From positions 1 through 6,828 of the forward strand of contig JALSIF010000007.1 in the NCBI GenBank assembly GCA_026981635.1: a stretch of DNA of 6,828 nucleotides. The letters run 5' to 3'. This DNA comes from a bacterium. Lineage in GTDB: Bacteria; 4484-113; JALSIF01. Shown here in pieces: positions 1 to 6,828 of this stretch. Made by a program: the position numbers and the translations under genes. The notes beneath the pieces are model-generated. The model was given only the letters and a program-made list of their open reading frames with translations, was not told the origin of the DNA and searched no databases. Each line of letters begins with the position of its first letter. Within the stretch, counting starts at the first letter, position 1.

Positions 1-3000
1 GGCCCTGGTGCCAAGGATCAGGGGTGGGATGAGCCATTCGCTGGGCCGCTGGGCAGAAATAAGCAGTTCCTCCCCCAGTGCCCTGGTCAGTTCCCTTCCT
101 GCTGGATCACTAAAGAAGTCGGCATATCTCTCCACCCGGTTGGCCAGCTGGTGCTGGTGGTAGCCGCTTGACCTGCTTGATGCGCCCACATCCACCGTGA
201 GAGAGAGGATGAGCTTCTCCCTCGCCCGGGTCATGGCCACATAGAGCAGGCGGAGCTCCTCCTGGTTGAGGCGGAGGCGGTTTCGCTGGCGGATCAGGCT
301 CCTGATCATCGGGGCGTAGCTCACCCCGTTTTCCGCCACCAGCTCCATGGCGGTGCCCAGCTGGCGGTCAAAGATCACCTCGCGGTTGAGGTCGCTCTGG
401 TTGAAACTCTTGTTCAGGTCGGGCAGGATCACCACCGGGAACTCCAGCCCCTTGGCCTGGTGGATGGTCATGATGCGCACCGTATCCCCCGCCTCGCTGG
501 TAGAGAGCACCTCCTCCATCGCCTGGGTCTCAAGCCTCAGGCGCAGGTCCTCCAGGTAGCGGATGAAGCGGGTGAGGGAGTGGCCGCTTCCCTGAGCGAA
601 ACTCCTTGCTAGGGCGCGCAGCCGCTCAAGGTTTGCCCGCGCCGCCCAGGGCTGGGGGTAGGCGCTCACCAGCCGGGTGAGCCATCCCTCCCGCATGAGC
701 ATCCCCACAAGCTCGGGAAGCTCCAGACGAGCGGCCGCCTGCCGCCAGCGAAGGAGGGTGTCCAGGAAGTCCCTCACCTTTCTCACCAGCTCCTGGTCGG
801 GGGAGAAGCTGAACACCGACCGGCGCTCTCCCCTCAGCCCATCGGGCACCGCAAAGCCCTCCAGGTAGGGGGTGGAATCAATGCCTGCCGCTTCCAAGGC
901 ATTGATCAGGCAGAAGAAGAAGGAGTAGCGCTCCGGCAGGTTCATCTGAAGCTTGAGCAGGTCCGAGGGACTGAGGTCCCAGCGGGGCAGACGCAGGGCT
1001 GCCACTAGCGGGATCTCGTTTAGGGGGTTTTCCACCGCCAGCATAAGGCTTATGAGGTCCCTTACCTCGGGCCGCTCAAAGAAGTCGCCCGGGGTGGTCA
1101 GATGAGCGGGGATGCCCAGCTCCTCCAGGGCGCGCTGGAAGTAGATGGCTCGCTCCCTGACCGAGCGCATGAGGATGACGATGTCGCGTCTGGCCAGGGG
1201 GCGAAGCTCGTCACGCTCCTTGTCCCAGATGGGGAAGGGGTCTTTGAGTAGTTCATCTATCCGCCTGGCCACCGCCCGGGCCTCAAGCTCCAGATAGGAG
1301 GGCTCAAGGTCAGGGTGGGCCGGAACCACCAGCAGCTCAACCGGATGACTTTGGGGATAGGCCGGCTCCCTCTGGCAGAGCTCCTCGTAGCGGCGCTGGC
1401 CGAAGACCAGCCGGTCGGCCGGGGTAAAGAAGACCCCGCTCAGCCCAAGGCCAAAGAGGGGGGTAAAGAGGTGGTTTACCGCCGCCACGATCTCCCGCCG
1501 GCTGCGGTAGTTCTCGGTGAGATGGACCCGGTAGGTGGCTTTTTGCTTTAGCCTGGCGCTCCCGTCGGGGCTTGCCTCCTCGGCCTGCTCAAGCATCTGG
1601 CGGAAGATCTGGGGCTCGGCGTGGCGGAACTGATAGATGGACTGCTTGACATCCCCCACCGCAAAAAAGCCCCCTCCCTCGGCGAGGAGTCCAATCAGCT
1701 CGTGCTGGAGGGGGTCAATGTCCTGAAACTCGTCCACCAAGACGTAGCGAAAGCGGCGACGGTAGCGGGCGAGGACCTCCCCGTTTTGGGAAAACAGCCG
1801 GTGGGCGAGGATAAGCAGGTCCGACTGGTCCAGGTAGTTCAGGCGACGCTTGTGGAGGGAGTAGGCCCGGTCAAGGTCCTTGATGAGAAGGGCAAACTCC
1901 TCCTCTCGGAGGAGGTGATCTGAAAACTCCTCCCTAAGGTCCGAGAAGTCCGTCCTTATCAGAGAGGCAAGTTCCCTGAGCCAAGAACGTGTCTGCTGGT
2001 TTCCTCCATAAACCAGCTCCCTTATGCGTGTAAATGGTGCCCGGAAAAGATCGTCCAGCTCCTTGGGGATTCTGTCTACCTGCCCTCTCTTAGAGGTTCC
2101 AATCTTCCAGACCCAGTGATCAGAGGGGACCTGTCTAGCAAGGGAGGTTCTTAGCTGGCAGAAATTAAAGAAATCCGCTAGATCCTTCACCCTGAAGCTG
2201 GTTAGTGGCCTTACCACCCTGTCCAATTCATCCAGTCGCCGCCGGTCAACCTGCAAGGCGTGGACCTGAAAAAGCACTCTCAACCGCCTATACCAGGCCG
2301 AAAGGTGCCTCTGGTAGAGGTGGACCTGTTCCACCAAGGCCCCCTCCAGCCAGCGCCCCTCCTCGCCCAATTCGGCAGGGCTATCTGCGTGGACCAGGGC
2401 CCGGCGGCAGCGGGCCATCCGGTCAAGCCACCCCACTCCTTCAGGCAAGGTCCTCAGCCACTGGTAGGTGGAGATCAGCCGGTCGGCCAGGTCCTTCTCC
2501 CTTACCAGCTTGGCAAGCTCGCGGTAGAGGACATGGAAGCGGTGGGCGAGCTCCTCGTCCCGCTCGGCCTCGCCGAAGCGGCGCTCAATGAGCTGGCTGA
2601 TCAGCTCTCTTAGGATCAGGTTCTCCTCTCCCTCGGCAACAATGCGGAAGGTGGGGTCAATGTCCAGCTCCAGGTAGTTGTCGCGGATAACCCGGGCACA
2701 GAAGGAGTGGATGGTGGAGATCCAGGCGCGCTCAAGCTGGGCGCTGAGGCTTTCTAGCCCGGGTGCATGGACGGCGCGGGCGGCGGAAAAGATGCGCTCC
2801 TTAAGCTCCCCTGCCGCCTTGCGGGTAAATGTCACCACCAGGATCTCGTCAAGGCTCACCGGTTGCCCAACCGGGTTGCCTCCCAAACCGAGCAGGTTGA
2901 GCACCCGCTCCACCAGCACGGTGGTCTTGCCGGTGCCGGCGGCGGCGCTGACCAGGAAGTTGTGGGTGGCGTGGGAGGCGATGAAGGACTGCACCGGGTT

Positions 3001-3045
3001 CAACCGTCGGGAGGAGGGGGTAGAAGGCTGGCGCTTTCCCTTCAT
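1..3045 (-). CDS. addA: AddA, ATP-dependent helicase/nuclease subunit A (3' end beyond the window)
   Basis: Motor subunit of the AddAB break-resection complex, a 3'-5' SF1A (UvrD/Rep-like) helicase. The visible 1015 residues contain all the motifs: Q motif around L15-Q19, Walker A S33-T42 (AAGTGKT), motif Ia V70-I85 (VTFTRKAAGELKERI), motif Ic S110-F115 (STIHSF), Walker B V437-D442 (VDEFQD), motif III G464-R474 (GDVKQSIYQFR), motif IV T510-S515 (TENYRS), motif V M859-F869 (MTIHQAKGLEF) and motif VI L933-E943 (LLYVAMTRARE). The stretch F881-D885 (FNQSD) after motif V resembles AddA proteins and argues against plain UvrD or PcrA. AddA is usually about 1200-1250 residues, so about 200 residues carrying the RecB-type nuclease are off the left edge. 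The ATG at 3045 is fixed by an in-frame TGA at 3054-3052 and overlaps the addB stop. The frame is uninterrupted. Identity is near certain; whether the nuclease is intact cannot be seen. Confidence 0.95.
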   Translation of the reverse strand, partial: MKGKRQPSTPSSRRLNPVQSFIASHATHNFLVSAAAGTGKTTVLVERVLNLLGLGGNPVGQPVSLDEILVVTFTRKAAGELKERIFSAARAVHAPGLESLSAQLERAWISTIHSFCARVIRDNYLELDIDPTFRIVAEGEENLILRELISQLIERRFGEAERDEELAHRFHVLYRELAKLVREKDLADRLISTYQWLRTLPEGVGWLDRMARCRRALVHADSPAELGEEGRWLEGALVEQVHLYQRHLSAWYRRLRVLFQVHALQVDRRRLDELDRVVRPLTSFRVKDLADFFNFCQLRTSLARQVPSDHWVWKIGTSKRGQVDRIPKELDDLFRAPFTRIRELVYGGNQQTRSWLRELASLIRTDFSDLREEFSDHLLREEEFALLIKDLDRAYSLHKRRLNYLDQSDLLILAHRLFSQNGEVLARYRRRFRYVLVDEFQDIDPLQHELIGLLAEGGGFFAVGDVKQSIYQFRHAEPQIFRQMLEQAEEASPDGSARLKQKATYRVHLTENYRSRREIVAAVNHLFTPLFGLGLSGVFFTPADRLVFGQRRYEELCQREPAYPQSHPVELLVVPAHPDLEPSYLELEARAVARRIDELLKDPFPIWDKERDELRPLARRDIVILMRSVRERAIYFQRALEELGIPAHLTTPGDFFERPEVRDLISLMLAVENPLNEIPLVAALRLPRWDLSPSDLLKLQMNLPERYSFFFCLINALEAAGIDSTPYLEGFAVPDGLRGERRSVFSFSPDQELVRKVRDFLDTLLRWRQAAARLELPELVGMLMREGWLTRLVSAYPQPWAARANLERLRALARSFAQGSGHSLTRFIRYLEDLRLRLETQAMEEVLSTSEAGDTVRIMTIHQAKGLEFPVVILPDLNKSFNQSDLNREVIFDRQLGTAMELVAENGVSYAPMIRSLIRQRNRLRLNQEELRLLYVAMTRAREKLILSLTVDVGASSRSSGYHQHQLANRVERYADFFSDPAGRELTRALGEELLISAQRPSEWLIPPLILGTRA
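3042..3045 (-). other. ATGA overlap of addB stop and addA start
   Basis: Read on the minus strand, the four bases ATGA contain the addA start codon (3045-3043) and the addB TGA stop (3044-3042). Such overlaps usually mean that a ribosome finishing the first gene restarts on the second. This would keep the two subunits, which act as a 1:1 heterodimer, in balance. The overlap is read directly; coupling is inference. Confidence 0.93.
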
Positions 3046-6000
3046 CTCACCTCACCCCCCGGCTGGTAGTCGGAAAGATCTCGCTTCCTGGCCACCCGGT
3101 AGGTGTGGGTCTGGCGCCAGTAGCGGCAGGCAAGCTGATAGGGACACCACTCGCAGGCCAGCTGGTTCCTCTGCCGGAGAGGCAGCGCCCCCACCCTCCC
3201 CTGAGCCAGGCAGTCGCCATACTCCACCAGGAACTCCTCGGTGAGGGCAATCAGCCGCTCAAAAGCCTCCTTCAGACCCCCCACCGACCTGGGACCGACC
3301 GCATTCTTGACCTTAAGGCGCACTTGGGCAGATGGGCTAATCGGGGTCACCTGGCCCTCAAAGGCCCGCTCAACCGGTCCCACTAGCTGGAAGGCGACTG
3401 CCTCCCCTCCTGCCTCTGAGCGTCCGTAGACCCGACTGGGACAGGGCCTCAGGAAGGCAAGTAGGCTTCCCACCGGAACAAGCTCCCCCTGTCTCGCCCT
3501 CTTCAGCCCCACCAGGTAGGAGGCGATCTGGAGCTTGAGACCGGCAAGCATCTCTTTCAGCAAGGACCCCTGAGCGGAGCGAAACTTGTAGTCCAAGACC
3601 AGAGCCGGCCTGGGGCCCTCTCCCTGCTCCGAGCCAACCACCAAAACGTCAATCCGGTCAAGCTTGCCCTCAATAAGAAGCCTCCACCCCTGCCTTTCCG
3701 TGAGTGGAAGGGTGAATGAGAGGGTGTCTTCAAATTCAACCGGGACAAACCCGGCCAGCTCTTCCTCCACCTTCCAGCGCTGGTGGGCCTCGGCGGAGAT
3801 GAAGTCGGCGATCTGCTCGTGGAGCCAGTGCTTGAGGCTCCTTACCCGGTCGCCCTCCTCCAGGAAGATGCCCCCCACCCTCTCGCTGGCCTCATGATCA
3901 ACTTCCCTGAGCAGATCAAGCACCGCCTGCCGGTCACGCAGTCTACGAGGGTCAAAGGTTCCGACCCGCCCCATCACCCGCCGGTAGGCCCCCTCCAGCA
4001 GGCGGTGGACATAGCTTCCCGCATCAAGTGGGTTTACCCCCAGCTCCTCCCGCTCCCTGAGGTGCAGCAGCCGATCGGCAAAGTGCTTAAAGGGGCAGTA
4101 GGCAAACTCCTCCAGGGCGGTCACCGAGGTACGCACCGTTTCCTCCGGGTAGAGGGAGTGAATCACCCCCGCATCAATGGTCAGTCTGGAAGGGTCTCTG
4201 ATCAGGGGAGCAAAGTGGACCGGAACTATCTCCGCCTCCTGCCTGAGCAGATGGGTCTCCTCCCGAAGCGAGGCGGGAAGGCCGGCAACCTCCCTTCCCT
4301 CCAGCAGCGCCATCAGCGCCATCAGGGAGAGGTCAAGCTCCTCGTCTAAGCGCTCCAGGGAGAGGTCGTCAAACACCCAGTTTCCCCTGGCCCTGGCCCC
4401 CAGCCAGGCTCCCAGCAGGAAGGGAAGCTCGTGGGGGGACTGGATGCTCTCCAGCTGCTGGCGGAGGCTGTAGGTTTCGGCGGCGGGCTGCTCCTCAACC
4501 CCTAGGTTCTCCCCCAGAAGGCCGGATAGCTCCAGGTGGTAGCTGGAGGGGGAAAGCTCCGTTCCGTCCACATCCACCAGCGGGCGGGTAAGCACCACCC
4601 CCTCGCTGGCCCTGGTCAGGGCAACGTAAAAGAAGTAGCGCTCGCCAAGCTGAAGCTCCTCGGGTAGCAGGCCAAACTTCTTCTCCCCGCTGGAGAGGGC
4701 CCTTCTCAGACTGGTATCCACCAGCCCTTCCTGGGTGAACTGGCGGGGAAACTCCCCCTCCACCAGGCCACCCACAATCACCCACCTAAGCTCCGGCACC
4801 CTTCCCCGCTGAACCTCGCTGACGAGGACCACATCCAGACCGTAGGGGATGGTGCCCAGGCGGTCGGCCTCCAGCCAGATGCGCACCATGGAGGAGAGCT
4901 CCTCCAAGGTGACCACCGCCCCACCGGCGATCTCCCTCAGGTCACCAAACAGGGAGGCAAGCTTCCCTAGAGCCTGGCGGTCCAGGGTGTCGCCTACCGG
5001 GATAGAGAGGGGCAGAGTGCGAAGGAGCTGAGCCAGATCCCACAGCCAGCCCTCAATTGACTTCGGCGAGTGGTTTTTAAGGTGGGAGCGGATGGGAGCT
5101 AGCACCATGTCCCTCACCCACTCAAAGGCCCCCGCCAGTGCAGCTATCTCTGCTTCGGTTCGCTTAGCGGACTTATCGCTCTCCTCCCCATCCAGCCCAT
5201 CCTCTTCTTCCTGGTCTTCCCCACTCCCTTTCTTAGGGGCAGCCTTGGAGACAAAGATGGGCGATCTCCTGAGGAGCTCGGCAAAGTCGTCGGCAAACCA
5301 TCTTTGCTGGTCTATCCCCAGACGCAGGGCTTCGTTCTCTACTAGGTCAACCTTAAGGGAGGGAATGTCAAGAAGGCCGCTTCTTAGCAGGTCCATTACC
5401 GACACCCGGGCAAAGTCGGTAAGCACCACTTCCAGTAGTGCACTTATGAAGTGGGGCAGGGGGCGGCTGGAGAGGGAGGGCTTGCGGTCCAGGTAGAAGG
5501 GGATCTTCCAGCTGCTAAAGATCTCCTGCACCAGCTCGTAGTAGGGCTCTGGGGAGCGGAGCAGGATGGCGATGTCGCGGTAGTTGAGTCCCTCTCTCCG
5601 GGTCCAGCGGTGAATCAGCCGGGCCCACAGCTCCACCTCCTGGATGCGGCTCTGGGTGGCATAGAGCTGGACTTCCTCGCATGTTGGTGGGAGTTTTTTC
5701 CCCTTGCCATCCATGGCCACCCCTCCCTGGGCGGCAAGCTGCTCAAGCATGAGCAAGGAGTAGCTGCGGAAGCGGGGCGGGGCATCGTCCCCTCGGGGAA
5801 GTTCAATCACCTTCCAGGAGAGGTCTCGGGCCGAGAAGCGGTCGGTGAGCCGATTCAGGGTCCTCAGGGTGGGATAGAAGGTCCACTCCGTCCGGCTTCT
5901 GATGGCACCGGCCCTTCCTTCTTGGCCTTGATCAATGACTAGCTTTCTCAAAGCTGGATCAAGGTTTAGGGATATCCAGAGCTCCCTTGCCCGGGCAGCA

Positions 6001-6695
6001 AGCTCCACCAGAATATCCAGCTCCACCTCGGTAAAGTCGGAGAAGTTGTCCACAAAGATGCTGGTCTGCCCGACTTCTTCCTCTTTCGCCACCACTTGGC
6101 GGACAAGCTCACCTAGCTCAGCCTGGTCCACCAGCCCCTCCTCCCTGAGGGCCTCCTCGTAGCTGCGGGCAAGCTCACTGATTAGCTCCACCGTCTCCTC
6201 GGCCTGCCGAACCTCTGCCTCCTCATTCATTCCTGAGCGGACAAGGCCAGAAAGCCTTGCCGGGGAGAGGTCCTCCGCCTTCCAGCCGAAGGCCCTGAGC
6301 TCATGGATGAGCTCGGCCAGCTCCAGGGAGAAGCCCACCCGGTCAACTCCCCGCTTGAAGCGATCAGGTAGCTTGCCCTCCCGCTCCAGCTCGCCTACGA
6401 GCCTCCTTACCAGGAGGGCTCTGCCCCGCTTGTCCAGCACCCGGTAGTGGGAGCCAAGCCGGGAGGAGATGAGCTCGTGGGCCAACCGGGCGAAGGTGAC
6501 CACCCTGGTTCCCAAAAGAACTCCCCGCCCCATCCGGGCAAGGAGCTGGCGCTCCGCCTCAAAGGAGAACTGATCGGGAACCAGGAGCCACTGGTGAGCA
6601 AGCGGGTCCGACGAAGCGCGCTCGGTGATGCGCTCAAGGATGAGATGGGTCTTGCCGCTGCCTGCCCGTCCGACTACTAGGTGGATCTCACCCAT
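3042..6695 (-). CDS. addB: AddB, helicase-like/nuclease subunit B with 4Fe-4S nuclease domain
   Basis: Second subunit of AddAB, 1217 residues (Bacillus subtilis AddB is about 1166). The N-terminus carries Walker A G9-T16 (GRAGSGKT), then the AddB-type segments P40-E48 (PDQFSFEAE) and T63-A72 (TRVVTFARLA). The Walker B site is degenerate (VDNFSDFT, D216 onward), as expected for a subunit whose helicase fold does not translocate. V639-P650 (VGGLVEGEFP) and L693-E697 (LTRASE with R695) match later helicase-like motifs. An acidic linker lies at 488-516. The C-terminal RecB-like nuclease shows H897, E1009, D1013 and D1016 (DRID), D1035-K1037 (DYK), Q1056 and Y1060. C867 plus C1181, C1184 and C1190 (CX2CX5C) form the known AddB 4Fe-4S ligand set that staples the nuclease domain. 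The ATG is the only possible nearby start, since an in-frame TAG lies at 6710-6708. Catalytic assignments rest on family knowledge; no key residue appears missing. Confidence 0.95.
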   Translation of the reverse strand: MGEIHLVVGRAGSGKTHLILERITERASSDPLAHQWLLVPDQFSFEAERQLLARMGRGVLLGTRVVTFARLAHELISSRLGSHYRVLDKRGRALLVRRLVGELEREGKLPDRFKRGVDRVGFSLELAELIHELRAFGWKAEDLSPARLSGLVRSGMNEEAEVRQAEETVELISELARSYEEALREEGLVDQAELGELVRQVVAKEEEVGQTSIFVDNFSDFTEVELDILVELAARARELWISLNLDPALRKLVIDQGQEGRAGAIRSRTEWTFYPTLRTLNRLTDRFSARDLSWKVIELPRGDDAPPRFRSYSLLMLEQLAAQGGVAMDGKGKKLPPTCEEVQLYATQSRIQEVELWARLIHRWTRREGLNYRDIAILLRSPEPYYELVQEIFSSWKIPFYLDRKPSLSSRPLPHFISALLEVVLTDFARVSVMDLLRSGLLDIPSLKVDLVENEALRLGIDQQRWFADDFAELLRRSPIFVSKAAPKKGSGEDQEEEDGLDGEESDKSAKRTEAEIAALAGAFEWVRDMVLAPIRSHLKNHSPKSIEGWLWDLAQLLRTLPLSIPVGDTLDRQALGKLASLFGDLREIAGGAVVTLEELSSMVRIWLEADRLGTIPYGLDVVLVSEVQRGRVPELRWVIVGGLVEGEFPRQFTQEGLVDTSLRRALSSGEKKFGLLPEELQLGERYFFYVALTRASEGVVLTRPLVDVDGTELSPSSYHLELSGLLGENLGVEEQPAAETYSLRQQLESIQSPHELPFLLGAWLGARARGNWVFDDLSLERLDEELDLSLMALMALLEGREVAGLPASLREETHLLRQEAEIVPVHFAPLIRDPSRLTIDAGVIHSLYPEETVRTSVTALEEFAYCPFKHFADRLLHLREREELGVNPLDAGSYVHRLLEGAYRRVMGRVGTFDPRRLRDRQAVLDLLREVDHEASERVGGIFLEEGDRVRSLKHWLHEQIADFISAEAHQRWKVEEELAGFVPVEFEDTLSFTLPLTERQGWRLLIEGKLDRIDVLVVGSEQGEGPRPALVLDYKFRSAQGSLLKEMLAGLKLQIASYLVGLKRARQGELVPVGSLLAFLRPCPSRVYGRSEAGGEAVAFQLVGPVERAFEGQVTPISPSAQVRLKVKNAVGPRSVGGLKEAFERLIALTEEFLVEYGDCLAQGRVGALPLRQRNQLACEWCPYQLACRYWRQTHTYRVARKRDLSDYQPGGEVR
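3047..3053 (-). promoter_or_regulatory. Ribosome binding site of addA, inside the end of addB
   Basis: The minus-strand bases GAGGTGA match the extended anti-Shine-Dalgarno target (AAGGAGGTGATC). GAGG ends four bases before the addA ATG. The site lies within the last codons of addB and includes an unbroken run of G just upstream (3060-3055). Spacing is a little short, which fits restart by a terminating ribosome. Confidence 0.6.
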
Positions 6696-6698
6696 CTG

Positions 6699-6707
6699 CC
6701 TCCCCTT
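6699..6707 (-). promoter_or_regulatory. Ribosome binding site of addB
   Basis: The minus-strand bases AAGGGGAGG stand three bases (CAG) before the addB ATG at 6695. The purine-rich core is a good Shine-Dalgarno match, although GGAGG is closer to the start than usual. The AAGGGG part would give a more normal distance. It supports the ATG at 6695, which an upstream in-frame stop already fixes. Confidence 0.7.
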
Positions 6708-6722
6708 CTAGACTTCATACAG

Positions 6723-6828
6723 TTATTCAATACTACCATGAGAAGAAAACTTAGCATTTTCTTTTGTCAAAAATATCTCCTTTTTATCACCTGCTTTAAG
6801 CTCTATACTGATCAGCCAGCGATGGGTC
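6723..6828 (-). CDS. Possible C-terminal end of an unidentified upstream gene
   Basis: One minus-strand frame is open from the window edge to a TAA at 6725-6723, giving 34 residues. It starts THRWLISIELKAG and ends with HGSIE before the stop. The pattern of hydrophobic and charged residues (WLISIEL, KKEIFLT) could be a pair of beta strands, so a real protein end is possible. If so, the stop lies 27 bases before addB and the gene could head the same operon. Against this, the codons are AT-ending (10 of 34 end in G or C), unlike the GC-rich addAB genes, and an open frame of this length can arise by chance in AT-rich spacer. I do not recognise the family. Confidence 0.3.
   Translation of the reverse strand, partial: THRWLISIELKAGDKKEIFLTKENAKFSSHGSIE
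6730..6738 (-). promoter_or_regulatory. Weak candidate extended -10 element upstream of addB
   Basis: The minus strand reads TGGTAGTAT: a TGn extension followed by TAGTAT, four of six matches to TATAAT. A start about seven bases downstream would give a leader of under 30 bases before addB. No good -35 box sits 16-18 bases upstream. The TTGACA at 6770-6765 is much too far away for this -10 (29 bases). This is a guess from an AT-rich stretch. Confidence 0.15.
6743..6763. repeat. Short AT-rich inverted repeat upstream of addB
   Basis: AAGAAAA (6743-6749) and TTTTCTT (6757-6763) are perfect inverted arms around a seven-base centre. It could be an operator-like palindrome or a weak hairpin. It is too AT-rich to be a convincing intrinsic terminator, and there is no U-tract beyond it in the addB direction. 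Low-complexity A and T runs make a chance origin quite possible. Confidence 0.25.

Noticed and set aside
1-3045. addA as a generic UvrD/PcrA helicase
   Set aside because: The visible part already exceeds the 700-750 residues typical of UvrD and PcrA. It shows AddA-type sequence after motif V and overlaps addB.
2205-3244. Plus-strand open frames of about 100-190 codons opposite the start of addA and the end of addB
   Set aside because: They are antisense shadows of GC-rich coding sequence. Their translations are low-complexity (runs of P, G, S, R), contain no recognisable domain, and overlap one another in different frames.
3783-5942. Plus-strand open frames opposite addB (up to about 188 codons)
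   Set aside because: Same reason: each lies wholly inside the strongly supported addB frame, has no family resemblance and no operon-like layout.
6743-6763. Intrinsic terminator of an upstream gene at the AAGAAAA/TTTTCTT inverted repeat
   Set aside because: The stem has a single G-C pair and no following U-tract on the minus strand, so it would not form a stable terminator hairpin.
6765-6770. TTGACA on the minus strand as a perfect -35 box for addB
   Set aside because: At spacings of 15-18 bases the candidate -10 hexamers are TTTTCT, TTTCTT, TTCTTC and TCTTCT, none resembling TATAAT. The nearest plausible -10 is 29 bases away.
1-6828. Chi-like sites (such as the Bacillus AGCGG pentamer) scattered through the window
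   Set aside because: The Chi sequence of this organism is unknown, and a GC-rich five-base word is expected often by chance. A genome-wide strand-bias count would be needed.

Overview
The window carries one recognisable system on the minus strand: the two-subunit AddAB helicase-nuclease, which resects DNA double-strand breaks so that RecA can start homologous recombination. It is the functional counterpart of RecBCD. In transcription order (right to left) there is a short AT-rich leader region (6696-6828), a complete addB (6695-3042) and an addA that starts at 3045 and is still open at position 1, where the window cuts it. The two genes overlap by four bases (ATGA) and almost certainly form one translationally coupled transcription unit. 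I checked the addA frame codon by codon from 3045 to 1 and found no stop or frameshift.

How they work together: AddA is the motor. All the UvrD/Rep-type SF1A helicase motifs are visible, but its C-terminal nuclease domain lies beyond the left edge. AddB keeps an N-terminal Walker A motif but has degenerate remaining helicase motifs. It also has a C-terminal RecB-like nuclease domain and the four cysteines (C867, C1181, C1184, C1190) that hold a 4Fe-4S cluster in Bacillus-type AddB. In the studied complexes each subunit's nuclease cuts one strand and the inactive AddB helicase fold recognises Chi.

Organism: an AddAB rather than RecBCD system, the iron-sulfur type of AddB, the addB-addA order and a GC-rich coding sequence (roughly 60% by spot counts) suggest a GC-rich member of the Bacillota or a related lineage. 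This is inference; there is no rRNA or other taxonomic marker here.

The plus strand has many open frames of 60-190 codons, but they are all shadows of the two minus-strand genes. The rightmost 130 bases are much more AT-rich (17 G/C of 60 at 6721-6780). They hold either the end of an unidentified upstream gene or a non-coding leader with a weak promoter. I see no RNA gene, CRISPR array, mobile element or new system. The window is mainly a well-preserved, ordinary DNA-repair operon with a few details worth checking.
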